A stretch of DNA of 64,000 bases from Neurospora intermedia (Eukaryota; Ascomycota; Sordariomycetes; Sordariales; Sordariaceae): positions 1,513,001 to 1,577,000 of the forward strand of contig BTPP01000001.1 of NCBI GenBank assembly GCA_037102815.1. Direction: 5' to 3'. A program made the translations under genes and the position numbers. Positions 1-10,595 of the stretch are shown here, piece by piece; position 1 is the first letter of the stretch; each line of letters starts with the position of its first letter. The notes under the pieces were generated by a model that was not told where the DNA came from, searched no databases, and saw nothing but the letters and a program-made list of their open reading frames with translations.

Positions 1-764
1 CAGGATCTTTGACAGCTCCCCAAGAAATCACACCTCCTAGCCAAGCTATCCCAGACCAACGACGATGACAGGTGGTACAACCCTAACCCTTAGACCACAT
101 ACCACTACACTAGCCCAGTCGGTTCCTTGTTCGGTCCATGAGTGGTCCATGAGTGGTCCACGAGTGGTCCATGGTTCATAAACCCAAAATCCATCCTCTT
201 CTCAACGGTTACAGCCCCCGGGACGCACTACGGTTTATACCTTTTCTCCCCCCCGCCCCCCTCCACTCCTTTATGTCCGTTACGGGTGCAGATAATGATC
301 TGCTCAAGGAGAAAGGGTCAAAGGGAAGATGGGAGGATGGTTATAAGCCGCGAGTACGCCTCCGGACTGTAACTTTTTTCTGATTTCATTCTTTTTTGTA
401 CGTCTGTTTGGATGATGGATGGATGCTAGGAGAGAGACTCAGAGAGTGCCCTGTGGAGGAGTGGGTACGATGCTGCATGAGGCCTACAGTTTTGATGGCA
501 TGTTGGCCGAGGTGGTTGCATGTTGCATGTTGCGCTGTGAATTGGGAAGATTCTGACCAACCAGAGGGCTGGAAAAAAGAGGGGAGTAACCTGATGGGGA
601 ATAGCGGGAAGTTCGACGAGGTGTGAGTTCGAGTCTTGTTCGAGGCGGGATTTTAGTCCTTTTTTTCTTTTTTGCGCTTATAAAGGTGTCAACTTATCGA
701 CATGTTCTTCAAGTGTGTCTTCGTCAATTTCGATATTAACCAACAGCATCTACGGTGTAAAAAG
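1..764. other. Intergenic, 3' flank of the beta-galactosidase gene
   Basis: No gene is supported here. The stretch holds the 3' flank of the minus-strand beta-galactosidase gene, a short 11-bp tandem repeat (133-174) and T-rich tracts near 660-675. The small open frames have no recognisable motif and look like chance. Confidence 0.6.
133..174. repeat. 11-bp minisatellite, about 3.8 copies
   Basis: The unit GGTCCATGAGT is repeated head to tail at 133-143, 144-154 and 155-165 (the last with one T-to-C change), with a partial fourth copy at 166-174. It is seen directly in the sequence. No function is implied. Confidence 0.85.
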
Positions 765-3700
765 TCAAGCATAATCCAACCTCTCCTTAGTCCACCCCGG
801 CTGCAAATACTTCCCATCAAATCTGCTCTCAAAAGAGGATTCGACTGCGTACCTAGTGACCAACTCAATGTCTACCTTGGCACCCTTTTCCGTCTGCGCC
901 CATACCGCGAGACCAATGACATTATCCCCATCATGATTCAATACACCCGCAGGAACAGGAAACATGTTTTCAGACGCAATCGAAGGGTAATACCTTCCGT
1001 ACTGATACCCGTTGACGTACAAGAACGCGCGGTAGCTCAGGTTGGACGTGTCAACGGGCGTGAACTTGAATGCGAAAGATGCATCTATCCCCTTGGGGAC
1101 GTCAAGAGGAAGAGAAGTACGGTAGAAGCGGATAGTGGCGCCGGTGAAGCCTTGCGCCGGGGAGGTGGTTGATGGGATGCACCAATGGGAATCGTCGAAG
1201 CCCGGAAGGTGCCAGCCTAGACGTTCGGCGGAGAGACCGCCTTCGTTGTAGTGAGTGCGGAGAGGGTCGAGGGTGCTGCGATTGGGATCGGAGCCACCTG
1301 CTGTTCCGGCTAACTTCCAGAGGTTGAATTTGACAGTAGTGCTGGAGTTGGAGCTCAAAAGGGTGGCGTTGAGGATTCCGCGCGGGTTGAGGGCTGCGGA
1401 AAGTTGATCGTGGCCTGTGTCGTCGTGCGCTACGAGGAGGACATTGGTTCGGTTGGTGAAAATGGGTGCGTTGTCAAAGGAGAGGGTGGCGTTGCTGGCG
1501 GTGACGGTTGGGTCACCTGTAAAAGAGCCCACAAACTTGCCGTTAAGGAAGGCAGACCAGCTGTGTGCGGTTCCTCCTTGCATGTTGAGGTAGACACCTG
1601 TGGCTCCGGACTCGCCAGGAAAATGACCGCGCCAAAGTCTGATGCCTGTGTGGAAGCCATATTCGTCCGAAAAGAGGTAAGGCACGGTGCCCTTGGTGGC
1701 GCTAGTTGTTGTGGTGTGGTTGGCGATAACCCAAGCCGGACCGTCATCAGAGTAGCCCACAGTCGTTTCAGGAAGGCTGTCTTGAGACTTCCATGATGCA
1801 AACTTGGGAACCGAGAACTTTGCCGGAGCTTGGAGGGATGCCTTGAGTGTACCGTATTTGGTTTTTGTGGTTCGGAGTTGCTTGCCGTTCCACTTGATGG
1901 TTGAGACATGGCTAGATGTGAACACCTCAATACCAGTCGTATCGTTGCAGTCTCCATTGACAGAGATGGTGTTCCCTTGCACGCTTGCTGAGCGAACAAG
2001 GCGTGGCCCGACGACAATGGCTTTGCTTTGTTAGCAACTGTCATTCCTAACGAGGATTATGAACTCACCAGTCTTATCCACAGGCACCTTTGGATTCTTG
2101 GTCAAAGCAGGAACCCAAGTTTTGTACGCCGTCTCACGATCGACAAGCATAACCCTGACATCGTTATCGAATTCCAACATAGTTGCACCCTCACGCTGGG
2201 TAAACCCAACCACCACACCATCATCCTGCTTATCAAAGACAGCCGTCTGACCTTTGCTACTGAAAGTTAGCGTACCCTCCTTGGCGCCCTTAAGATAAAA
2301 CTCCCCGGAGATATCAATGGGAGTCCACAACACCAACGTTGTCTTTTCGTCAATGACACTGTAGGTCAAGACCTCTGTTGTTGCGTAGAAAAGCGTATGC
2401 CTGCCGAAGTGGAAGTCGGCAACAAAGATTTTGCCCTCGTTACCAACGAGCTTGGGGCACGGTGCAATTCTCGGGACGTAAAAGCTTCCCAGGCTGGTCG
2501 TCACGTTGATGGCAAAGGTCTCGGTAAAGTCAGAAGACGTGGTAGCATGACGAAGAACATAGAATCGAGCACCAGTCTTGGGGTTTTTGAGCTCGGTGGT
2601 GAAGATGTTCGTGGTGTTGGTGTAGTTGGTGCCGGTACCAATACGGTCCGTATAGGCAAGCTCATCAGCAGCACGAGTGAACAGACCCAGGTTCTTGATC
2701 TCGTAGTATTTGCTGCCAATGCTGCGGTCTTCGGAGATGGCGGCACCGTAGTCGTAGCTGCTACCCAAGAAGGGAGCCGCCAGCCACCCCCAATTCGTGC
2801 CACCATAGATCATGTATAGATTGAGGATCGTGATGCGCTGGGCAATGTTTTCGCGGTAGTAGAAGTTGACAAACTCGGTTCCAGTGCGTTCGGCACATCC
2901 TCCTGCTGGGCTCAGCCAGGGGCTCATAGCTCCTCCTTGGAACTCGGGCATGAAGGAGGGCTGGTTCGGGGAGACAAGCTGGAAGTGATCGTGGTAGTTG
3001 GACACGGCAAATGGTAGGATGTTGTTTCCGCATTCTTCTGTAACGCAGGACCAGCATTGTGGCTGGAACTCTTAGCACGTCACGCGAAGGATTGGCGGTG
3101 TTGACTACTCACATAGCTGTCCAGACCGTAGATATCCACATCTCCTCCAGCGCCAACAGTGTCATAGTCTTTGGACCACGGACGGCCATTGGCATTAGGA
3201 GCATTGTGTACACTCGGCACCACAATACCATTTTCGATGGCATTCTCCTTCAGCTTTTCCATGTAGGACACGGCCTTTGGGTTAGGTATCTTGGCCTCCA
3301 CATTCTTCCATTGTTCACCGTATTCGTTCTCAAGCTGGTACATAATGACCGTACCACCTTCAGTGAGCTGGAACGGCTTGACGAGCTTTGCTATGCCCGT
3401 CTGGTACGGAGTCCAGGCTTCGGTAAAGGCCGACCCATTAGAGCGCAATTCTCCGTAGGCACCTGTAGTAGACCAAAGCGCCAAACCTCCGGCGTTCAGC
3501 TCACCATTGATATACGGACCTGGTCGTACAAGGACGTACAGACCGATTTCCTTGGCCATCTCGAAGAAGCGGGTCAGGTTGTGTGCGCCAGTGCTGAAGT
3601 CGATTTGGTCGGGTGTCGGGGCGTGGAAACCCCAGTGGGTGTAGATGGAGATCATGCGCATGCCCATGGCCTTAACCTTTTCCAAGATATCTTGCCATAG

Positions 3701-3928
3701 TTCAGGAACCGGTAGTCGGAAGGGATGCATCTCGCCGCCAAAAAGGAACAGGCGTTCGCCATTGATGATGATGCTGTAGTGGTCCCATTGGATTTGGTCT
3801 TGGAGATTGTTGCCCTGAATAGGCCAATCTGAGGGTGTGTCAGAAGCTCCTAGCACGTACTGCAGACCTGACGATAGTAGCAAGAGGGTATAGGCGGAGG
3901 TCCTGAAGGCCCTGTTGGCAAAGCGCAT
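765..3928 (-). CDS. Secreted beta-galactosidase, glycoside hydrolase family 35
   Basis: A three-exon model: 3928-3113, 3068-2069 and 2020-765, giving 1023 aa, close to the roughly 1000 aa of fungal LacA-type enzymes. The introns (44 and 48 bp) begin GTGAGT and restore frame exactly. The start was chosen at 3928 because a signal peptide (about residues 1-28, with a TLLLLSSGLQYVLGA core) follows at once; an in-frame ATG at 3961 would put it internally. GH35 marks seen: GGEMHPFRLPVPELW near residues 64-78, the acid/base motif LENEYG (Glu202) and the nucleophile motif MPEFQGG (Glu314). The family hydrolyses terminal beta-D-galactosyl residues from galactans and lactose outside the cell. Jelly-roll domains should fill the C-terminal half. 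The first intron is very short, so that acceptor (near 3068) is the least certain border. Confidence 0.93.
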
Positions 3929-5327
3929 TGTGAATTCCCTTCTTGGTTGTCGAGTGTCCAAGCGGTTGCAGAGTTGCGGCTTTCCCGTCCCCAGGATTTG
4001 GGGTTCCAGTCTGTATTTGAAGACTGGAAAAAATCACATCTGATGACAATCACTTGACCTGAAGGGTCTTGGTCGAGGTGATCCCATCATGGCTCGTAGA
4101 CTTTGTGTTTTTTCATCGGCTCGAAGTGATTGATGTGGATACTGTGCAGAGTGGTTGGGAAGTCGGGACTGTCGCATCGAGGTCATTTGCGATGACCATC
4201 GTCGAATGATATCGTGGCGCTTGTAGCAGAGTCGCGGTTAAAGAGGAGCCAACCAGTTTGGTTGTGCAGTGGTGGACGGGCCGCAAATACGCGAATACAA
4301 AAACGGGGACGAAATGATTTGGGGAATTATCCACCACTTCTCATGACGTTGCTCCTTCATCTCGAAATGGGATCGTGGGGTAGCAGTCCCGTCGTCGCTT
4401 CCCCAGATTTTGGAGAAATGCCAGATGGTGATCGGCGTTGGTTGGTGTACTTTTCCAACGACGTATCCGCCGTTTTTTTTTTTTTTTTTTTCTTTCTCTC
4501 TCTTCTGATTTTCCTTTCCTTTTCGATTTTCCGTCCTTGGTATTGAATAATTTCAGGAGCATAGTTATCGAAAGTTAACCTCTGGTGATTCCTCCTTTCC
4601 TCACAGCAGATGAAGTTGAAACTGACCTCCAATCCCCCCTCCCCTTCCCCTCACTGATCCAAGCTTCTCTTTCGGTCAGCTTTTACCCGAAGACCGAATG
4701 CCCTCTTGTTCAGAGGTATCTCTTGTCTCTTACCCAGAACACTGATAACAACCTCTGTTCATCAAGAGTTTTGTTCTTTGCTGTCTGACCTCAAAACTGG
4801 ACCAGTCTTTCTGCTAGGTCACACCAAAGATGCATGCTTTTCCAGCCAACTTTTCGTTCTGAATTGTCCAACTAACTACTCAACACCCCAACATGTGTAA
4901 ATGAAATCTTGACAAATCTAGCGGCTCCCAAACCAGAACCGAGAAGGGTATCTAGCACTGAATGCTGTGTGAACTACCGGGTATGCGATCCGTAAATGCG
5001 CGCGCAAGACATGCTAGATAGAAAGAAAGAAAGAAAAGAAGAAAAAAAAAAGGAAAAAAGCAGAAACACAAACATGTTCATGACACATGAGACCTCCCGT
5101 TGTTCAAACGCTCCGTCACTTTATCAGAATTCCACCCACCCTTTGCCTTTGTGTGCATTTGCACGTCGTGATGTCGTAGTCCAACTCGTCTTCACCTGCT
5201 TTGTTTTGCCCACTTGAGCCTCCATGGCAGTAACAAAAAGCACTCCTCTTCCGGGCACCTTGTCTAGACATCGTAGCCACCCGTTTCGGCTGCGAAAGGG
5301 CTCTCACCACCCCTTGTTCTCAGCAGC
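3929..5327. other. Intergenic, promoter side of the beta-galactosidase gene
   Basis: About 1.4 kb between the beta-galactosidase start and the 3' end of the next minus-strand gene. It must hold the GH35 promoter and the 3' flank of the membrane-protein gene. It contains a T19 run (4473-4491) and purine-rich GAAA repeats near 5018-5060. No coding frame with recognisable protein features was found. Confidence 0.6.
4473..4491. repeat. Poly-T run (T19)
   Basis: Nineteen consecutive T bases, followed by a CT-rich stretch, in the upstream region of the beta-galactosidase gene. On the minus strand this is an A-tract about 550 bp upstream of the start codon. Such tracts are common nucleosome-poor promoter elements in fungi; a role here is inference. 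Confidence 0.8.
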
Positions 5328-6656
5328 TCAAATCAGGGCAAGAACCTGGTCATGACTCCCAATCCTTTCGAGCCTTTCACTCCTCGCATCATTGTCCTGT
5401 TCTTGCTGCTGCTGCTGACCATCTTCTTCTTGGTGGCCTTCCGGCTGCGCTTGCAACAAGTCTTCTGTTTGCCCTTTCTGCTGCTCCTGCCCCTCCTCAC
5501 CCTGTCCCTCTGGTTGTCCCTCTTGCTCCCGTTCCTGATGGTCATTGTCCTCACCTTCAGGCTCATCCCTAGAACTCCTTGTCTCAACATTCTCCACCCC
5601 CGCATCCTCATCGGCATCAGGCTCATCCCTGTACCTCTCCACCGCAAGTACCCCCTCTCCAAGATGGCTCACACTCTCCAGGTCGTCATTCCTTACAAAC
5701 AGTCTCGCCGTCGCGTCATCATCTACACCATCAGCACCCACCACATCGACCACCGTTCGGCGTTGCTGACGGTTGGACCACCACTTGGGTGCCTTGAAAG
5801 TCGGTCGGGCGCACAAGTTCCTGGGCCGCGAGACGAAATCGTACCAGGGAATCTTGGGCCGTGAGGTCGGGCGGAGGCGGCTGCTGCAGTTGGGGCAGTT
5901 GGGTGGCAGGGTGTGCCAGGCAGCGTATTGGACTAGCGGATAGAGGGCTAGACCGATGGCGAAACCGCGGAGGGCGAGGTAAGTGTGGATTAGGCTTCTC
6001 AGAGGGGAGAGGGCGGATGTTAGTTTTGTGGCTTTCATGACTACGCCGTGGAGAGTTCAAAACAAGGGTGGAACAACTTACAAGTTTGCCAACAAAGGAA
6101 TGGTAGCGTAAGCAGCCAACATGGCCAGCTTACCGCCCAAGACGGGGTTGGTGATGCCCGTCCTGCCCTTTTGCGTGTTGATCCACGTGAAGACAAGGAC
6201 AACCATGACGCCCGCAGCCAGGATGCTGTCGACCAAGAAGATGAAGATGGTGTGGGCGTACAGAGGGGTCTTCTTCTCCTTTGCCTCTTCCTCCCAGGCG
6301 GGTGTTTGCTCCGCTTGCGATCTTTCCGACGCCGCATATTCTGGCTCTTCTGCGCCTCCTTCGATGAGTGGTTGGCTCGAGCTGATCCCAGCCTCATTTC
6401 CATTTCTGACGGACTCGAGATCGTTATCTTCCTCAGCATGTCCGATACTCCGGCGGTTGTTCTGCTTGCGCTTGCTGCGGCGGCGATAGGTCAAGAGCAA
6501 CACCGAATAGCCAGCGGAGAGGGCCATGGGAGCTAGGCCAACAGCCGGTATGGGGTTTTGTGAGAGAACTCCATGAGTGATACACAGTGGGAGAGAGGGA
6601 ATGAAGGTTATGGCAGTGAGGATGCGCAACAAAGGTTGCGTGTCGCTGTCGCTCAT
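5328..6656 (-). CDS. Multi-pass membrane protein with acidic Q/E-rich tail, unknown function
   Basis: A two-exon model: 6656-6082 and 5997-5328, 414 aa. The 84-bp intron runs from GTAAGT to CTGAG with a CTAAC branch site, and frame is kept. Five hydrophobic segments are visible at about residues 11-31, 40-57, 133-158, 171-195 and 197-217. The third to fifth are separated from the first pair by a charged 75-residue loop. After residue 220 comes a Pro/Arg-rich stretch (PPNCPNCSSRLRPTSRPKIPWYDFV), then a long acidic tail with repeated EGQ/EEGQ and polyQ. I do not recognise a family. The CxxC pair in CPNC may be incidental. The start was chosen at MSDSDTQPLL because no in-frame signal or conserved sequence precedes it, but an upstream ATG at 6716 is in frame. 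Confidence 0.75.
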
Positions 6657-7227
6657 CGTGATAGCAGCGCTCCAACAGCAAGTGATAAGATCACGAGTGA
6701 GAAACAAAATATGCAATTATGTGGGCGCCTGACGCCGGTGGAACTTGCGAGTTCCTGTATGATCAGTCTCTATTCAAAGAAATGAAGTAGCTAGAGGTAC
6801 GAATGGTTGAGAGAGAAACAAAAAAAAAAACCAATAAAAAATCAACAAGATAAGCTGAAGACGAGCGAGCAGAGAACCCGATGAGAAGAGGGGTTGGTTG
6901 ACATGTGGTGTTCGTTGGCACCTGTCGAGCTAGTGTTAGTTGGTGTTAGTGCCGTCGCTTGTTTCCTTATCAGCACCAGACCCTGGACGTTGCAGTGAAT
7001 GGAGCTTATCGCTAGCCGCTAGGGTGCTCGTAGCGCTCCATAGGTAGGTAGTGGGGATTATCGTCACGTCATTGGCTTTGCACTAGTGGAACCCGAGGAG
7101 CCGAGCTGAAGAGATACTATCGCAAGGGCACGTGGGTTGACTTCATTTTCTTCTCTCAATTCTCTTCAATCCGGAAGCTCACATCATCTCTTATTGGGGC
7201 TTATGATATCAGCTCGACTCACACCCA
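6657..7227. other. Intergenic, upstream of the membrane-protein gene
   Basis: About 570 bp holding the promoter side of the membrane-protein gene and the 3' flank of the HET gene. No conserved element was identified. A short A-rich stretch lies near 6818-6845. Confidence 0.55.
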
Positions 7228-9408
7228 TCAACGCAGTCGCAGCTCTCGCTCCTCGGATATAGCTTGAAGCTCTTCCAACAACGAGCGATAACGCGCTTCC
7301 CGCTCCTGATATGAACCCAAGGTCCAAGTGATGCAATCACATGTTATGCGCTCATATACCCATCTCCCACCGCTGTATTGGACCGGCTGAACTAAGAGGA
7401 CCTTGATATGAGGAAGGGTTGACCCCATCCCACCCCGGTCGTGTACAAGAAGCAACGCAACGAGCTCGTGTATCTTGCCTTCGCCCTCCTCTAAAGTATT
7501 CGGTGGAATACTTAAATATCGGAACGCCTTGGAATATGAACTGAAGACCAGTGGTTTAGTGTAAACCCAACCGCCGGCGTCATGACGGTAAACTCCAGTC
7601 TTGCTCCAGGCAAGGCTCACGTCGAAACATGTCCCCTTGATGTCCAAAAACTTTGGGTTCAGGCCAAGAGCTGATTTCTCGAGAATCTGTTCTGCATCTT
7701 TGTCCCAGTCCATGTTCATCTGACATTCTTCATAGACTGCCCGAATGGCACACTCCAAAAACCCTGAGATGCAGCGCGGCTCCCACATCTCCAGCGCATA
7801 CCTAGAGGTGCCTTTCCACCCAACCCAAGTCCAGCTTGGGAACTCACTCCTTCGTGGCCGGTCTAGCTTCGTGGAAGACAAATCAGCCTTCGGCACACCG
7901 ATGGGTTTTTCAACCCAATGGCCGTCCCATAACAGTCCTTCGATGAGGACACTTGTTATGTAGAGGCTACTGGGCCACTGCATTTCTTTTTTGATGCGTT
8001 TCGGTGTTGTATAGAGGTACCTGTAGTAAGGCTGGTGTATGGGTTTGGGAAATAGAGGTATGCCACACAAAAAGGCGATACCACCAGCTTCGCGACACTT
8101 TGTCCGATACATGTTGAGAATTCCACTAATGGCATCCAAAGCATCATGTTCAAAGGAGAGAGTGCGTTTCGAAAACTCGTTGATTCTTTCCCAGACCGTG
8201 ATAGATTTTTCGAAGTCACTATCAGATGGGAAAACAACCTGAAGGTGATCAAGAACTTCAGTTTCTCGAGATAGTGGCCTTGATGCCGTCTGGCTTTCTT
8301 CGCAATGCATTTTTTGGCATTGGAAAAACACCTGGTTGTCGGTAAAGACAAGGCGCCGCTTGGATAACAGAGCTTCTTGATATGTCCAACCTCGAGTGCT
8401 CCACAACGATGATCGGATGTCATCCTGGGGCAGGCGATACACCATGAGTGATCGTGGGAGCCGAAGATTACCATCCACCCTCTCCAAATCGATCCGTAGT
8501 TGGGGATTGCGTTCTCTGGCGTCGACGCCGGGCAAGCCATACTCCGCGTCCTTTCCAGCTGCCGCAACTATGGTGATTGCCGAGTGGGCGTAAATTGTGC
8601 CCATGAGCTGAATCTGGGTGTGTTTTGCCCGCGAATCGGTCTGTGGAATGCAATATCTGTCCACCCACAGGTATCTGAACCCTAGCTCTTTCACCACCCT
8701 GATGGAATCCTCGACGACCCTGGGCAAGCGAGTGGGAAGCGTTGAGACCGAATCGTTATCTTCCACAATACCAGATGTACTGCCTGAAGGTGTTCCCCAG
8801 ACGTAGCTCAGGGTCAGGTACGCTTTGTCAACAGCCTCGGATGCTGGTATTATGCGTCGGGCAATACAGTCGATGAACTGAAGCCCCGAGACAAGGCCGA
8901 GATCCGACCGGTTGTTGAAGCATTGATCCCCGTGGCATTTGACACAGTCATCCAACCACTTTCCAATGAACCCATAATCGACCAAGCGTGGGCGCCATAA
9001 GTCGGAGGTAATTTGGACAGAATCAAAACTAAGCGCAGGGCGGTTTCCTATCCTGGTACAGAGCATGACTAATGTCCAATTTTTCCCCTCAAGGTCTTCA
9101 TTCAACCAAAATTCGGCTTCATCTCGGATTTTGTTCCCTTGGCGAACAAGCGCAGCGTGCAAGAAGGCGCACATAGGGCACGTTTCGACATTCGCTATGT
9201 GAATCGGCACATGTTCGAACCAATGTTCTGCAATTCTGTCAAAGTCGATACGCATGCAGTCGTCACAATATTGTACACTCATAGCGGCGGCGGATTTCTT
9301 GTCAGATGCTGCCAGAGAATCATTTTCGACTGGAGCTAGCGCACCCCTGGCGTCAACTTCAGACCGATTGGATTGCTGGCTATCAAGTGGCTTCGAAACA
9401 GCGTCCAT
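7228..9408 (-). CDS. HET-domain (heterokaryon incompatibility) protein
   Basis: An intronless frame of 726 aa. The HET domain (PF06985 type) spans about residues 197-345 and shows the hallmark blocks in order: AYLTLSYVWG, then LPRVVEDSIRVVKELGFRYL followed by WVDRYCIPQ, then QLMGTIYAHSAITIVAAAG, then RGWTYQEALLSKR. The N terminus carries the Cys-containing stretch common before HET domains (CDDCMRIDF, CPMCAFLHAAL). Family members can trigger cell death after fusion of unlike hyphae when partnered with a second het product. Most HET genes in a genome have no shown role, so an incompatibility function here is only inferred. The Trp-rich C-terminal half has no repeat domain such as WD40 or ankyrin and no patatin or SesB-like domain. 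The gene is divergent from the lipoxygenase gene across 1.2 kb. Confidence 0.92.
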   Translation of the reverse strand: MDAVSKPLDSQQSNRSEVDARGALAPVENDSLAASDKKSAAAMSVQYCDDCMRIDFDRIAEHWFEHVPIHIANVETCPMCAFLHAALVRQGNKIRDEAEFWLNEDLEGKNWTLVMLCTRIGNRPALSFDSVQITSDLWRPRLVDYGFIGKWLDDCVKCHGDQCFNNRSDLGLVSGLQFIDCIARRIIPASEAVDKAYLTLSYVWGTPSGSTSGIVEDNDSVSTLPTRLPRVVEDSIRVVKELGFRYLWVDRYCIPQTDSRAKHTQIQLMGTIYAHSAITIVAAAGKDAEYGLPGVDARERNPQLRIDLERVDGNLRLPRSLMVYRLPQDDIRSSLWSTRGWTYQEALLSKRRLVFTDNQVFFQCQKMHCEESQTASRPLSRETEVLDHLQVVFPSDSDFEKSITVWERINEFSKRTLSFEHDALDAISGILNMYRTKCREAGGIAFLCGIPLFPKPIHQPYYRYLYTTPKRIKKEMQWPSSLYITSVLIEGLLWDGHWVEKPIGVPKADLSSTKLDRPRRSEFPSWTWVGWKGTSRYALEMWEPRCISGFLECAIRAVYEECQMNMDWDKDAEQILEKSALGLNPKFLDIKGTCFDVSLAWSKTGVYRHDAGGWVYTKPLVFSSYSKAFRYLSIPPNTLEEGEGKIHELVALLLVHDRGGMGSTLPHIKVLLVQPVQYSGGRWVYERITCDCITWTLGSYQEREARYRSLLEELQAISEERELRLR

Positions 9409-10595
9409 CGTACGTCGTTCGCGATGATCAAATTGAGTACCTAACGAGTCTGGGAAAATTCGGAATGCAGCAGGGAGAAATTGTAAATGGAAAATATTTG
9501 GGCGGCCAGAAGTGAGTCCGTCAGCTTGAGGTTACAGCTTCAGACAGGAGATGAAATGGGACAAAGTCGATTTGGGTGCATGAGTTGTTCAAGATGGCGC
9601 AGCACATCCTGATGAGAGCTGGCCTCGACGTGGTTGGTCAGTCGGCCGCACGAGAGATACGCCGGGAGGGAGGTCATTGGTTGGTAGGTCAAGGTACATC
9701 GTCGCGAACGTCGAACGCGTGCTTGATCCAGCAAAGCCGTTACTGCCGATTTCCTGTCATGGAATTTGGGACGTTGGCAAGGCTTTCTTGTCCGGTCCAT
9801 CCAACCAGCAAATCCCCAAGGTAAACAAACCTCTCCGGCCTGGTTTATCCCATAACAAAACGCCTAACAACAAGATTGGTCAATGACTTCTGAGATTTGG
9901 GCACGGCGATGCCCGATCAGCCATGATTTCGTGGCGCAAGTCATTGGGAACTGGTTCAATTACACGTGGTTGGCCAAGACAAGTCCATGGCCGATTTTAC
10001 CTCAGCCCTACAGTACCCAACTTGGGAATGCACTCAAAATCTGGAACAATTTCAAACCGTGCCAAGGCTGCCCACCGCGACGAACAGAACTCTTCTTTTG
10101 CTTCTTCAAGGCTTCCAAAACAAACACCAGATTTTAGCCGAGTTTGCTATGTAATCGTGCGCCTCAAACAGATGGTTCCACCCAGATGGGCTAGTTTGCT
10201 GGACGCTCATTGGCACCGGCAACCGAAATCACGTAGTTCATGCTTCATGCATGTAGACCCTGCTGTGTTGGCAGCCTCTCATCCACATGGCCAGGCCGAG
10301 CGTCCGGTACCTGGCATTGGGTACTCCGCAATCCCAAGTTTCCCAACCTCGTCTTTTGATGTTTTGATTCGGAAACCACAAGAATGGCCAGATGGGCGGT
10401 GTCCGCATAAACGTCATTTTCCAAGATCATACCCAACCTTATTCAGGTAGCCCAAGTCCGAATTCTGGCCCACCGCTTCTTCAAGATGTTCTTTTCAATA
10501 TCTGCAAATTTCATACCACCACGGCAACAGCTGGATCTGTATGCCCTCATTCATTGTACGCCAAACAAGAGGTCCCTGAGGAAATCCGAAGCAAA
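9409..10595. promoter_or_regulatory. Divergent intergenic region between HET and lipoxygenase genes
   Basis: This 1.19 kb is the only upstream space for both the HET gene (left, -) and the lipoxygenase gene (right, +), so both promoters should lie here. I see no convincing TATA box or palindromic operator. The open frames inside (for example 9923-10450) have no protein-like composition and are treated as chance. Confidence 0.5.

Noticed and set aside
608-660. GAGTTCGAGTC stretch resembling a tRNA T-arm
   Set aside because: Flanking bases do not form a T-stem and no cloverleaf can be drawn.
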